From the NCBI GenBank assembly GCA_951640195.1, contig OX621164.1, positions 2,523,098 to 2,587,097 on the forward strand: a DNA stretch of 64,000 nucleotides, written 5' to 3'. Within the stretch, counting starts at the first letter, position 1, and each line of letters begins with the position of its first letter. This document shows, one piece after another, positions 9,160-22,159 of this stretch. Under the pieces are notes generated by a model, which saw nothing but the letters and a program-made list of their open reading frames with translations, was not told the DNA's origin and made no database searches. The translations under genes were made by a program, and so were the position numbers. The stretch comes from Porpolomopsis calyptriformis (lineage: Eukaryota; Basidiomycota; Agaricomycetes; Agaricales; Hygrophoraceae).

Positions 9160-12100
9160 ATGGCTCAACCCCTCATCCCGGAAAAATACGTGGATGTTCC
9201 TTCACAAAGGCTTTACTGCTTGAGCCTTGGCCTTCTTTGTCAAGTGAGTTGACGTGTCGAAATATTCGCTAGGTGTGTGAAAACACCAAACTTTGTCACA
9301 GCGCTGCTTGTACTTGACCATTACTCTTGAGCGGTACGCGCTGATGGCCTTTTCGATATTGGCTCGCCATGCTTCTCGTTGTGCTATTTACTGATTCCAC
9401 TCTCTACCCAGGCCATCAAACTTTTCGATTTCTTCCAGTACTTGTTCTCCGAAGATGATATTCCTACTAATTTCTTCATAAAATGGCTGTTTGTCGATTC
9501 CACGTACTGCATCTCGCTTTCGCTGCTTCGAATACCTCGGCTCAACTATGGGGCATCCATGATTGTCCTGCAAATAGCCCTCCTCTGGTTTTTAAACGGA
9601 CTGTTGTTCGGCGGATTCGATCTCAGCATTGCGAGTCGAAGTCGCGGGGCGAGCCAGCCATCGTTTCACGTCTCGGGTGCGTTTCCTTTACTTCTGATCA
9701 TCACATCTGAGCCTTAGCGAGGGATGAGCCAGGAAGATCAAACATTCCATCCACACCAGAACCGTTTAGCCTCTATAATCTCATAACCTCTTTAGGCTTC
9801 GGCCTCTTTACCTCGGCGATTTATGGTTCGAAGAACCCCAACCTGCTCGGTCAACACACCGTCCGTATGTCCCCCATCAGTACGGCCGAACTCAACCCAA
9901 GCGGACAACCATTCTGTCTTTCTACTTCGGCACATGGCGTTCTTATCCCTGTGCTTTTGAACAACACCACACCGCACAGTGTAACATATAGCCTTGCGCC
10001 GCTGGAGTCCAAGGACGGTGAGGCGAGCGGGCCTGTCGAATATGTCGAACTAAGTGTAAAGGACTTGAATGCCGCCGAGCAAACTCGTATAGACATGCTG
10101 CCAGTGCGCGCAGTCGTTACTCCTCCCCACGACGCCGATGATTACGACGAATATGACGACAGCGACGAAACTGACTCTGCTCTACACGATCCACAATCCA
10201 CTCTCCAGAAAACACAATCCCTTGCACATATTCACCTGACTAAACCCGGAAAGCTCCGCCTCGTGCGCGTTGTTGACGTGTCTAACGCAGAAGCTCGCAT
10301 CTCGCATCTCACAGAGATGACTGTGGTTCCTTGCCCGCATGCGCAGTTCGCAGACTATATACCGTCTACTTGGGTGAAGGATGTGCGCTGTGCGGGACAG
10401 AATTCCGATCTGGAGTTGATGATTGAGATATCAGGCATCCCACCCTTGACCTTGCGGTGGTCCAAGATGGTCAATGGGGAAAAGGAGCAATTTTTGGTGG
10501 AGGGCATTGTAGCCCTTCAGGATCATCGCGATAATGTGGGCCACGACACCGCTACCAAGAAAGAAAACGGCGGGGAAAGCGTGGTGCAAGACTTGAGGAT
10601 TCCTTTGGCCGTGTCGTTGGAATCACTGGGCTCACACATGTATACTTTAGAAGAGATCGTCGATGGATTAGGAAACGTCATTCAAGTTAGCCCTGACCCA
10701 CAATGCTTCACCCATATCGATCCATATAACAATGACATTGATGGCCAGGTTCACAGCCTTAGCCCCAAGAATACCCGCTCACTTGTCGTTCTCCGACGGC
10801 CAGCGGTGTCATTTAACCAATGTGGACCCGGACATCCTACGCCGTTACTTGTCGGTTCCGAAGCACCGTTGACAATATTGTCGCGAGAAAGTGATCCGTT
10901 GGATGCACCCTGGGAGGTTATAGTCAAGTTCCAACCTGCCGTAGACGACAAGAGGCGTTTTAAACCATGGAAGAATACCTTTACCGCGCTGCCGGGCCAA
11001 AAGGAGCTGATTGTCAGGGCCAGTGCACCCGGGGAGTACACGATTCTTTCGGTCAAGGGCAAGGTACAGCTTTCCCCTCAAGATTTTTTTTTTACCTTGC
11101 TATACTCAAAGTTCACGTTCAACCATCTAGTATTGTGATGGAGATGTGTTGGCACACGAGACGTGTAAGGTAGTCGAAGAACCTTTTCCGTCCGCCCAAA
11201 TCGAATGGAAACGAATACATGAATGGTACGCGTTTGACCTCTTCCCATGAATCCCACTAAGAATGTTCCCTACTCAGTTCTGGAGACACAGGTGTTTCAG
11301 CGTCACTCATACTTCATGGAAGGCCTCCTTTTATCGTTTATTACCGTACGCAACGAGACAAGGAACCCCCTCAGGAACTTTCCAAAGTTTTCCCTGGGAC
11401 TCGAGGCGAATTGACCCTTCAGCCAGAGCGCAGCGGACACTACGTGTACTCCTTCTTTCAGATTAGCGACGTTAATTACAAGAAGGTGGAGTTACACGGT
11501 CCCAGTATAGATCAAGTAGTTCATCCACTAGCTTCGGCCGAGTTTGTTTCTGGTCAGGTTGGAACGGGAAGGAATAAGAGAGTATTGAGCAGTTGCTCCG
11601 GCGATGTTGTGGACGTGGACGTGGATCTCCGAGTCAATGATTTCTCACACAAACACTCACTGGTCTCCGCTGACTTTCACTTTTCATAATCTAGGGGAGT
11701 GGGCCATGGAACCTCGAGATCCAGGTAGTTGGCCCGAAAAGTTTGGAAACTCTTAGTTTCCCTGGGATCACCGCAAGTCGCGAACGGCTACAAGTCCCTA
11801 TACCGATGACTGTGGATAAAGACGGTGGTTTCTTTGATATAGATCTCAGTGAGTTTTGATAGTGTCTACAAGCATTGTTGGCTGACTTTTTACCCCAACA
11901 GAAAGTATTGAGGATATGTATGGGTGTAAACGCCCCATTTCAGGTCCTGGTATATCTGTCAATGTGCGACGAGTCCAGGTCAGTCAATCGTATGCTTCAG
12001 TAGATCTTAATAAACAAACGTGAACTCCTTGAAGCCCACTATCAAGTTTTACGGCGACGATCGTCACCGGCACATCAGCGTTCTAGAAGGGGAGCAGGCC

Positions 12101-13920
12101 AGCCTCCCTTTACGACTTACTGGGCATGGTGTGAGTTTCCTGTACTTAATCCACTGATCTCGGTCCTAATATTATATATTTCAGCCATGGCGAATCAAGT
12201 ATCGTCGATCTGATGCAGAAGATCAGACATTTGACGCGATTTTGAACACACCGAACGATCATCTTCGAGTCACCGGAAAAGGTGTCTACGAGCTGCTCCA
12301 AGTAAGAAGCTAACCGAAATAGTGCTGCCAACCATTCTGACAATCGATAACTGCTTCTACTGCATAGGTCATGGATTCACAATGTCCTGGAATTGTCGTA
12401 TCCAATGCTGCTACATACAAGGTTGATTGGGTGCCTAGACCATCTGCAAAACTTTCCTCCCAAACAAAAGCAACCTACGAGCCTTACAATAATTCGCACA
12501 TCCTTTCACCCATCTGCGAAAAGGCAGATGGCTACGTTGACCTAGAGCTCACTGGCGAGTACCCCGTAATCCGTTTTAGAACCGGCTGACCAACATCTAT
12601 ACAGGAAAGCCTCCCTTTCAAATCACGTATAATGTCGCACAAAATGGTGAGACTGGTGGTACAAAGCTGATAGATCAGCCGACCTTCAGCAGCATCCAAC
12701 CTCGCGTGCGCTTTCAACTTCACACTTCTACGCCTGGAAGAATGTATTACGAAGTGAAGCAAATTTCGGACGCCGCTTACCCTTTAGCGAAATACCGGAA
12801 TGCAATCACTCCTCTCGCGGACCGGCTTGTGTTCGAACAGGAGGTGATGATTCGCCCTCTCGCTCGGTTCAAAGTCACAAACCGTATGTTGTACTGCTTG
12901 AATGACCTCTTCACCCCTCGTGGCTCGTCATTGGTGGATGGGCTTATAGAATTGGAGGGTACACCTCCTTTCATTCTTGATATATCTATCAAAAATCCAG
13001 TCACCAGCGAGGTGGACACAAGATCCATCCAATTGTGGGTAAAGACATGGAACATTGACCTGCCTTCATACACCTTCAAGTCCATTGGGCCACACCTAGT
13101 TACGATCGAATCGGTGAAAGATGCATCACACTGTTCACAAGCACCACTGGACCTGTTGCACAAATCAATCTGGGTTGATGTAGCGGAATCCGCTGCAATC
13201 ATCCCGTTCGACAAACGGGACCATTACTGTGTTGGGGACATTTCCCAATTTCAGTTGGAGGGTACACCACCGTGGACAATTGGGTATGTTTTTTACACCT
13301 AAAACCATTCTTTTTTTGCTGACGCACCGTATTCATTGGGTAGTTATCGAATCAACAACAAACAGTACACCCAGGATGCCAAGGTTTCCCCTTTTTCACT
13401 TCGTCAGCAGCAGCCAGGCGAGTTCACGATCACTTCCGTTGCACATCAACAAAAGATGTGCAAGGCAGCCGTTACGGATTTGCGATATATGGTGTACTCA
13501 CTTCCCTCTGCGCTTATTGCGAACGGGGAAAAGTTTATCCAAGATATTCATGAGGGTATATATTTTCTGCTATTTCTCAATTCGAGTCTGAAAGATTGCG
13601 ATCCTTAGGTGACCAGGCAGAGATAATATTCACGCTGATAGGCGAACCACCGTTTACGTTTACTTATCAACGATCTGAGCTCAGCCCACGGAAAGGGGGC
13701 AAAGCAGGCCAAGTCTTGGAGACCCACACTGTTTCGGATGTCACAACTCGGAAGTACTCGATTTACTCGGCTTTGGAAGGTATGCCAGTTCAGACGTTGA
13801 TCTTCTCGGTCTGATAGAGCTCTTTTACTAGGAACGTGGACAGTGACATCTATCTCGGATCGTTATTGTCGATATCCACCATCACAATCCGACGGGATGA
13901 GCGAAAAACAACGGCCTTGA
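9160..13920 (+). CDS. POM152: Nuclear pore membrane protein POM152
   Basis: A long, intron-rich gene. Exon 1 (9160-9243) gives PLIPEKYVDVPSQRLY, and exon 2 (9412-9676) gives two hydrophobic segments with LRIPRLNYGASMIVLQIALL and LNGLLFGGF. Exon 3 (9796-11063) starts GFGLFTSAIYGSKNPNLLGQ, then HTVRMSPISTAELNP; this N-terminal membrane region is diagnostic of POM152. The rest is a lumenal array of immunoglobulin-like repeats, recognisable as recurring G-x-PPF/W patterns (GRPPFIVYY, GTPPFILDI, GTPPWTIGY, GEPPFTFTY) and C-terminal strand patterns such as SGHYVYSFFQISD. POM152 forms the membrane ring of the nuclear pore and self-associates through these repeats. The last exon ends with WTVTSISDRYCRYPPSQ and stops at 13920. 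Exons beyond 11.7 kb were joined only in outline. Confidence 0.93.
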
Positions 13921-14117
13921 TTTTGTTTCGGAACGTCACCAGATATGTAACGCCGAGTTTGTGTATCACAAGCCGGTCTCCGACTTGGCCATAACAGCTC
14001 AGCGATGAACAGGCATTCATTTTGCGATAGAATTGTAGCGATCTAATCGAACATTGCATTCTCACACAATCTCTTTATTCGGAGGCTTGATCCACATGCT
14101 AAGTTGTGCTACGCACT

Positions 14118-15377
14118 CTACACGGTGGCAGAGGAAATATAGAACCATTTTGAAACTGAAGAAGTTGTCAGAAGACAATGAAGAGCGACAACAAGGCCTA
14201 TTACCTGAAGGCTCGATAGGGGCAGCTGGCTTTCTCGAGTCCGGAGGGATACCGGTGTAAGAGGGATCATCTCTGGGGACGAAACCGGGAGAGTTTGGAT
14301 GGGTGACATTGCGACTATAATCGAAAACCAAATCAAAAAATTGTCACAAAAATCAAGTGATATCTGAAAGACATACATAGAAAGATCATAGTTGGGGGTC
14401 TTTGCAGCGCTATCGCCAGAGAGAAGGCGGCGCCAAGCTTCATGACACTCGTGTATGATCTCAGTAGCGTACTTCTTATTCTTGGCTTCACCTGAGAAGG
14501 CAAAGGCGTTTTCAGGTTTGCCATCGGGAATCTTGTAGATTCTGTAATGGAAGACTGAATCAGAGTTTTAAAGGCGATCGCAAATTGGAACACACCGGAA
14601 CCATTCATTGGTCGCCCGAATCAATCCGGGAAGATGCCTTTCCACGTCCTCTATGTCGTTCAGTTTGGAAGCCAGGGGGTCTTGGATGTCGACGACGATG
14701 ACTTTCCAGTCCGTTTCGCCCTCGTCCAAAAGCGCCATGATACCAAGAACCTTGACCTGCTTGACTTGGCCAACATATCCGACCTGTTCACCGATCTCGC
14801 AGACGTCGAGGGGATCGTTATCACCCTTGGCTTTAGTCTCGGCATGAGATTGCGTGGGATCTTCCCAGGTCTGTTATCAGAGAGATCACGGCGATGAGCT
14901 TACGTGTTATCAAACTGCGATCTTCATCGTGTATGGGCATAGGGTAAATGAACGAGGCGTACCTGAGGAAAAGCCCCGTAGTTCCAGATGTAGCCGTGGT
15001 GAGGGAAGCAATTTCGAACATAACGCAAGCGGCCCCTCTTGATGTCCTGCTTGATAGGGTTGAATGGCTCCTCTTTGGATATTTCCATCTTGGCGTTGGT
15101 CCATCGAGGAACCTCAACGACCATGTTTAAAATTCCATTATTCTGATCAGCGAAGAGAGGGATGTCGTGGAAGGAGGAAAGGACGGCGCCGTTCTGTTCG
15201 ATGAAGACACGATGTTCTAATCGATAGAAGAGCTTGAGATGTCTCGCAGCACAGAGCGGGACCCAATTGCGCACCAAATGTGTTGGGGGCGCCAATGAGG
15301 CGAGGAGTGAATTCTGTGTGGAGAGAGCCGTCAGCAAACATGAAATATGGAGAAAGGGGATTCGAACGAGTAGTCAT
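14118..15377 (-). CDS. IPP1: Inorganic pyrophosphatase
   Basis: Soluble family I pyrophosphatase, which hydrolyses PPi to two phosphates and drives biosynthetic reactions. A tiny first exon (MTT) joins through an intron to [12 protein letters not shown] and then [20 protein letters not shown]. The core is nearly canonical: [35 protein letters not shown], then in later exons the metal-binding [13 protein letters not shown] and the segments GETDWKV and [20 protein letters not shown]. The C-terminus reads [16 protein letters not shown] and, after a last intron, [11 protein letters not shown], stopping at 14118. Acidic ligands of the active site are present. Its 3' end faces the 3' end of POM152, 197 bases apart. 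Confidence 0.95.
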
Positions 15378-15551
15378 GGCCGTTGCAGAGAGAAATTTGA
15401 GTTGTTGGTGGAGTCGGCGAAGAGTCTTGGTCATGCTCTAGCCTCACCGAAATCACGATTTACCGCCTCATGGCTTACTTATATTTGAGTGTGCACAAAA
15501 TTTAGACACGGAACGCCGGATTTGAACGCAGTAACATACACATGCCATCTG

Positions 15552-17909
15552 CTAACCAAGTCCGCCGTCTTTGAGGATATCCTCCTCATCAGCCCCCTCT
15601 CGGCGTCTTTGAATCCTTCCCTTGGAGAAATCCTCGTTGAAGTCGAGACGTAGAAGTAGCCGTTCCATGTGTCGCCGTACCTCGCCGTCTCCTTCCAACC
15701 CCTTCGCTCCTTTCCGTCGAACGAAGGTATGGTGGAAACTGGAGGCATTCGCCACGCTGATGTTGAAAAGAATTGACTTTGACGCGTCGTTCGCGGGGGT
15801 GAACGGTTGCTGCGACGTAGATAATGAAAGCTGTTCGTAGAACGATACCAAAAGCGTGTGCAGTGTCTGCCAAGGACATTAGTATGAGGTGCTGAAAGGA
15901 GATTCCAAAATTACTTCATTGATTTCATCCACAACGGCCCATCGTTCTTTAACCATTGCACCGACCTCGTCTTCACCACCTGTCGCTAGACTACCCTCGG
16001 ATAGCAAAGCTGGAAGTATATCCCCTCCCCATCTCTCCACTTGCGAAACGAACCGTTCGCAGACTTCGAATATCGGGCGAACGATGGCTGTCAGTGCCGC
16101 ATTAGAAAGCAAACAGCCAGTGAGTAAACGTTCCAAATAAGTGTTGTGGATGTTACGAAGGGTAGTAAAATCCAGGTGGTTTGAGGTTGACGGAGGCGTA
16201 GGGTTGATCGGATTAGGCGGGACGGTCGCGGCTGCGCCTGAGGATGGCCTGTCACTGGAATGCGACTTCGGGGAGGCTGTCTTTCTTGCGGAAGTCCCGT
16301 CCGATGCCTCTCGCAACTGCAGCTTGAGCCTTCGGAATTCCACGTCAACGACATCAGTCATCACGTATCCCAGTAAGGTGTCCAAAAACCATCCCATATC
16401 CCGCACAACCCCCCAACCACATCTCAGCAGCCTTCTCCGTGCCTCCAAATCTTCGGAAGTCCCACCTTCACCAAGCCCTGTCCACCTTCGTCTCGCCCGT
16501 TGTGCATTCGAGAGTGAAGTCCAACACGAATGGATGCGTGTGTGAGTCTTGCGCAAGGAAGAAAGATATCCAAAGAGTGCAGAGTATATTTGAAGATCGG
16601 AGGGGTAAAGGAACAGATCTAATGGCCAGCTTACGACGTAGGTAAGATTCAAGGGTGTGCCCAAGAGAAGGTCGTCAAATGATATCGGCTCGCTTGTGAT
16701 TAGAGACGCGGAAGAACTTTTTGAGTGATTGCTAGCAAGGGAGGGAAGGAGAGGTCTGAGTGGACCAGAGGGAAGAGAAAAGCGAAGGTGAGCTAGAGAA
16801 GGATCATATTGCGCCGTTGTTCCCAATGAAGCTCGAAGAAGGGCTAAATTCAAGTCTTGTTCGCGAATTAAAGAAGTCGGCCCGACGCGACTTGTTAGAC
16901 GTGAGAGCTTGAGGCGCTCGATCTCACGTATCACCGACAAGCTGAATTCTCCATTGCGAAGCAAAAAGTAATTTGCCCTAAAGAACACAAACTTGGGTCC
17001 AAGGTAATAACTCTAGAAGCTTGTGACATACAAGGAATCGACCGCCTCTTCGACATCCTTCTCGGTGAGAACGTTGGACCAAAGCCACTCGCTAACGTTT
17101 GTCCTGATTTGCATTACAACGTGATCGAAGCCATGCTGATCCTCGGGCAATACGTTGTCAAGCATATTCGTGTGATCAGAAGCCAGACTTCGAGGAAGCT
17201 GCTTTTGCCACTTGGCAGCTTTAACTGTGCCGATAGCTCGCCCAACATACGCAATGGAATCTCGGGATTGGGCTGAAACACACGAGGGGATTGAGCCATC
17301 TAATAGAGTATAGTTTTCAGACGCAAGAGGATATGAGGAAGATAGAGATCCGTGAACCAGAAACGCCGTAAGTTGTGTCCTCCAGACGCGTTGGACGGCT
17401 GCAGATAGGCGAGAGAGGATGTGAGCTATACGCCGAACGCCCGTGTGGGAACGTGTCAGCAGCAAGTCAATCAACGGTCCGGGCTGCCAGTGCTTCTCTG
17501 CTTGTAAATCATCGACCAGACACGTCAATGCAGCAAGGGGCGCATCCCATTCTGAAAATGTTGCGCGAATTGAGGATAGTGGCACAAAAGCGCCGTTGGC
17601 GACGAGATCCGGGTCGCGTCTCAACACCCTTGCTTCGGTGTCGATGACAAGGCTCTCGTACTCGTCTTTGAGTATCTGGTTGAGTGTTGCAGCCAAGGCA
17701 CAGATGTACCTTGAGCTTGACGGAGATCGAAGGAGTGACGAGCAGGCTTCCTTGATTTTCCGATAGCGGAAGGCGATCTGTCCGAGAGACTCGAGGCATT
17801 CCTTTTCTCCGGGATGCAGAACCTCAGAAAACGCTGGGTGGAGTGTGTGATTCGTCGGGAACAGCGAGGAAGAGTGGCCGGCAAGGACAAGGAGGACTTC
17901 AGCGATCAT
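15552..17909 (-). CDS. Gamma-tubulin complex component 4 (Spc97/Spc98 family)
   Basis: Starts MIAEVLLVLAGHSSSLFP at 17909, the standard opening of GCP4 proteins. Exon 1 covers the N-terminal GRIP1 region (FRYRKIKEACSSL; GGF-like region replaced by SYPLASENYTLLDGSIPSCV). A GT-AG intron joins SL to ANYFLLRNGEFSL (exon 2), the conserved entry to the gamma-tubulin-binding region. Exon 2 continues with LNLTYVVSWPLDLFLYPSD and the helix containing GWGVVRDMGWFLDTLLGYVM. A short final intron (about 15864-15911) leads to ETLHTLLVSFYEQL and the C-terminal LRLDFNEDFSKG, stopping at 15552. GCP4 sits in gamma-tubulin ring complexes that nucleate microtubules at spindle pole bodies. It has a divergent promoter with the TBC gene, 65 bases between ATGs. 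Confidence 0.9.
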
Positions 17910-17974
17910 TGGCGCGCGGATTTAGCCTCTGACTTTGCAACGTCACCATCAGCGACCACAACTCCAGCAGCAAC

Positions 17975-20114
17975 ATGGACGAACCATTCAACGGAGACGT
18001 ACCTACCAAAGCGCGTCCTTCGTTCCAGCTAGATGATGCTTTTTGCGAAGGTGACGATCACGACGAATTTCCAGAGTTCTCTCCAGACCTCGTTCGTGAA
18101 GAAATGGCCAAAAACCACTCAGGCATTGAGGACAGATGGGTCGGGGCAGACCTCGAGCTGGAACTACCTCATATAAATGGCTCTTTCGGCATTTCCGTCT
18201 CTACTCTCGACCTAGACGAACCCTCGCTTGATGCCCTCCCTGCTTCCACCTCTCCGAGGCCGGAGGACAGTCCCGCTTCGGGTTTTTCTAACGTCTCTCT
18301 CTCTGACGGATCCGTTGATAACGAGGACCAGGGCGAACACCAGGACGAAAGCCAGGACGACCCATACCCAAACGTCATCATCGACGCATCGAAACCACTC
18401 GCTAGTCCTGTGGAGGTTGTACCACACCTTCCTAAATCACCCAGTCTAGAGATTCAGCCTCCACTTCCGCACAAAGAGTCACCCTCTCCGTTGAGTCCCC
18501 GTTCAGCACCCAACCTTACACTTCCGCTTTCAGAGACAACACCATCATTCTCGGCACTTTCGCCTCCCACGTCTGCTCCTGCCCCACCGTTCAAGTCTAA
18601 ACGCCATCACCCAAACCGTCCCTCAGGTCCTAGCGCATTCGAAAAAGTCGTCAGCAGGACTCGGCCATCATTTTTACCTCCAAAAAGCCGCCGGGAGGAT
18701 AATAAACATCTAGCGGATTGGCAAACAATGATGAAGCAAAGTCGTACTACAGGTGGATTTTACTGAGTGGGTACCTTCGCTTCCATCCACATTCTGACAT
18801 GATGTTTTGTAGCCGAGAAGAAACGAAAAGCATTACAAGAGCGCAGGATTTTACGCGAGATCCAGATTGAGGAATCTCTTCATATTTGGGAGAAAGAGAT
18901 CCTTCCAGATTGGAAGATCGTGCATAAGGTACCTGCAATGAGAAAACTGTGGTGGAAGGGAATCCCCACAAAATTGCGGGCCCTCATGTGGGAACGAGCA
19001 GTCGGGAATGCACTCGCCCTGAGCAAAGGTAGAGGTCACAGATACCTGTATGCTCCCCCTTGACTGTATCGCATTGACTTGAATCAGATAATTATCGCAC
19101 ATGTCTCGCACGAGCGAAACGCGCCCTATCCTTTGGTACATTTCCCACAACCACGCTCGGGTTGATCGAAGATGACATTGAAAAGACACTTCCCGCGCTC
19201 CACATATTCCATCGCGAATCGGGGCCCTTGTATCAAGACCTCAAAGATATGCTGTGCGCGTGGGTGGTGTCACGATCCGACGAGGGCTTGGGATACACAT
19301 CTGGAGCTTCTCGAATCGCGGCGATGATACTCGTCAATATGCAACCTCAACAAGGATTTATTGTCATGAGGAACTTGCTCGATCGTCATTGCATGAGATC
19401 GTTCTTTGGTGGACTGTCGGCTAAGGATGATGTGAGTTTCGTCTCTTTCAAGCTGCGAGCATCAAGTTGATAAACTTCATGTAGGTTGAAGCTTATTTTA
19501 GGTGAATATTGACCGAACAACTTTAAAAGCCATCCTCTGACTTTTTTCAGAATTTTCGATACATTATTAGCAGATGGGATGCCAAAAAGTAAGCAATAAT
19601 GTCTCTCACCAATTTACCACTTCACGACAAACCCCCCCCACCGTAAAGTCTACTTCAATTTTAAGCAACATCAGATCTCCCCTTTGGCTTACCTTCCCGA
19701 ATGGATAATTCCTCTTTTCTTGGATCACCTCCCCTTCGAAGCATGCGCCCGAATCTGGGACGTTTTGTTACTCGAGGGCGACTCGTTTCTCTTTCGTGCT
19801 GCTTTGGGGATCCTAGCCGTACTCGAACCACGACTGTTCTTCCCCGATCGACGCGAACTGATGGAACTACTGATGTGAGTCCTGTCTAATATGCTAGTCA
19901 CCCCAAATGTCCGTATTCATCGTCCATCCATAGGGGGGAAAACAAACCAGCGTTGGAGGCAGCGAAAAGAGAAGGTCGAAATACTGACGGTGGCAAATAC
20001 GAGATTTATGGGGTTGACGAGGAGACACTTTGGGAGAGGATTGATAGTATGGAGGAATGGTGGAAGGAGAGCACATGGACGAGGTTGCTACATCGAGAAC
20101 TACCAGATTTGTGA
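17975..20114 (+). CDS. TBC-domain protein (Rab GAP family, atypical fingers)
   Basis: The N-terminal 260 residues are disordered, Ser/Pro-rich and acidic. Further exons encode a TBC domain: GIPTKLRALMWERAVGNAL (motif A), DDIEKTLPALHIFHRESGPL, DEGLGYTSGASRIAAMI, QQGFIVMRNLLDRHCMRSFF, VEAYFRIFDTLLADGMPK, YLPEWIIPLFLDHLPFEACA and RIWDVLLLEGDSFLFRAALG. The stop is at 20114 after LLHRELPDL. TBC proteins usually stimulate GTP hydrolysis by Rab proteins with an arginine finger (IxxDxxRT) and a glutamine finger (YxQG). Here these read DDIEKT and YTSG, so both catalytic residues differ. Family membership is firm; GAP activity is doubtful. Several introns of about 50 bases lie within the domain. Confidence 0.9.
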
Positions 20115-20226
20115 CGGCTACTGGAAATCCAAGTCGTTGGATGGCAGTTGAGAATTTATTGTAAATAGGAGATACGACAGCGCGATAGCAAGACTTATAG
20201 ACTGGTTAACGCGTCTCAAGCAAATC

Positions 20227-21374
20227 CTAGTCATCGTCTTCATCATCCGCATTGCCCTTCCAGAAGGCATACATTTTGCGTCTATTTGAATCTCTCGTTC
20301 CCTCGTCGCTGGCAACTTCAAAAAAATGCCGGAGCAACCTCCTTTTCAGCAATGCGACTCCAAGAAGACTTTCTTCATGTGGGTTTGATATGCAAGCGTT
20401 GCAAACGAGAAGAGGATATATTGGTTTAGTTAGTCGGGGACGCTTCGCGGCTGGAGGTTCATCGGACGTAGGCGAGCTGAGAGCCAAGAAAAGCGGTTCA
20501 AATAAGGCGGATTGTATGCGTTGATACATTGCATTTGTGGGTGTGCGTGCCGCGAGAGCAAAATAAGGACGGAGTATCACTCCGAGCGGTACGGGGAGAG
20601 GTGATGGAGCTGGGGGGTTTGCAAAAGAATTATCGAGCTCTTCCAGATATATGTCGGAGAGATGATAGGCTAGGCTTGGTGGAATGCGAATGTCATCGGG
20701 GCTTTCATGATGAAGGAAATCATCAGCGAAGCATGGATAGCAGATTGGGAATCAGTCACCAAAGTGGACCACCTGGTTTGGTCAAAATAGTGTTGTAGTC
20801 GTTGCACATACCCTCGTCCCATTCGGCTCGCATGAGTAAGCGGAAGGAAGCATTGACGAACCTCCTAATGAGCATGTAGTACTTGTCAACCCTTGATCAA
20901 GCAGGACTTTCAGAACCTTGCGAAAGCATATGCGGACGTGGTCACATACCGCAGGCGATCTATACCACTCCACTCTCGAACTGTCGTTTCCCAGAATCCG
21001 CCGATGAATGCCAAGGACGCTGACAGGGAGGCGATTGTCAGGATGAGCTCTGCGAGTTCATTGGCAAGCGCCTGCTGAACAAGGGGTTTATCCGACATCC
21101 AGAAACCTGAAATGAACATTGAACAAGGAGAACGAATCGACGGATATTCTGATGGTCGCACAGTAGAAAATCCCTTTCCACAGTTTGGTCATTTCATGTT
21201 TTGAAACGGTGTCTCCTGTAGCCAAAAATACGGAGAGGTTTTTTAACGCCTTATCGCGCGTTTTCTTATCTTGGTGCTGGTCAATGTGTGATTGGGTACC
21301 ACAAGCACGCTCGGCGCACCAGTTGAAGCAAGGAGTTTGTTCAAGGGAGGTCCTTGAGTTTGGGCGTCGTCCAT
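20227..21374 (-). CDS. RRP1: Ribosomal RNA processing protein 1 (Nop52/RRP1)
   Basis: Starts MDDAQTQGPPLNKLLAST at 21374. Downstream exons give KTRDKALKNLSVFLATGD, SKHEMTKLWKGIFYC and FWMSDKPLVQQALANELAEL, then GFWETTVREWSGIDRLR, all diagnostic of the Nop52 family. The C-terminal exon ends at 20227 with a nuclear-type basic segment (AAKRPRLTK) and an acidic tail (ADDEDDD). RRP1 is a nucleolar protein needed for maturation of the large ribosomal subunit RNA (27S/ITS processing). It shares a 41-base divergent intergenic spacer with the hydroxyisourate hydrolase. Middle exons (about 20.6-21.1 kb) were recognised from the continuing family sequence but not all boundaries were fixed. Confidence 0.88.
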
Positions 21375-21415
21375 CTTGAGCTTGTTGGTCGAACAAACAC
21401 TGGCCGTCTCGAACG

Positions 21416-21972
21416 ATGTCGAAATCGCCAATAACTTGTCATGGTACGTGCAAACACTCTCGTTTGGTGCTCAACCGACGTCTTTTTCAGTTCTTGATTC
21501 TTCGACTGGAAAGCCTGCCAGTGGTGTTGAAGTTTATCTGCAGGAATGTCGCGACGATGGCGGTACAAAGCATTTAGCTAGCGGGTGCGTAGTAGAGCTG
21601 CCTCGGTTGCTCAAACGCGTCCTTGGCCTGCATCCTGTCCCGTATTGGGTTGTAAGATCCGACGAATAACGACTCCTCAGGCAGACGGATGCCGATGGAC
21701 GATGTATGACGCTCCTTTCATCCCAGCCTGACGAGGCGCTGCGTCTGAAGGTTGGGCTTTACAAGATTGTATTCAAGACCAAAGAATACTTCCAAAGGAT
21801 GGGAGCGCAATCCTTCTACCCGTGGGTTGAGGTCTGTGGAACACACTCCGGATATAATCTCGTTGACCAGCCAGCGGAACAGGTCACATTCGAGGTTACC
21901 AATACCGATGAACACTATCATGTTCCCCTGTTAATCACCCCCTTCTCATACACGACGTACAGAGGAAGCTAG
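21416..21972 (+). CDS. 5-hydroxyisourate hydrolase (transthyretin-like)
   Basis: Four exons (21416-21443, 21491-21584, 21681-21831, 21883-21972) join in frame to 120 residues, the normal family length. It reads MSKSPITCHVLDSSTGKPAS, then KVGLYKIVFKTKEYF, FYPWVEVTFEVTN, DEHYHVPLLITPFSYTTY and the invariant C-terminus YRGS. The active-site histidines (in CHVLD and DEHYH) are present. The enzyme hydrolyses 5-hydroxyisourate, the product of urate oxidase, in purine breakdown. The protein ends directly at YRGS with no peroxisomal SKL-type signal, so it may be cytosolic. No other purine-catabolism gene is adjacent. Confidence 0.95.
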
Positions 21973-22159
21973 GAAAGTGGCTTCAGACATTCGAAGTCGT
22001 GAAATTATGGGTGGACGGATTAGTGAGCAGTATGTACGAAAGGAAGGTGTGGGGAGCTTTCTAGTCTAATTTATCACAGCGACAGTTGCAGATAAAATGA
22101 AGATGATGCGGCGGGGTAGTGGACAGAGGTAATCGGCCACCTGAAAGTGTTTGGGACAA

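Noticed and set aside
15505..15590. tRNA-like stretch on the minus strand with a B-box-like GTTCAAATCC and TTAGCAGATGG
   Set aside because: The bases flanking the putative T loop do not pair and no acceptor stem forms, so it is not a credible tRNA gene. Part of it overlaps the end of the gamma-tubulin complex gene region.
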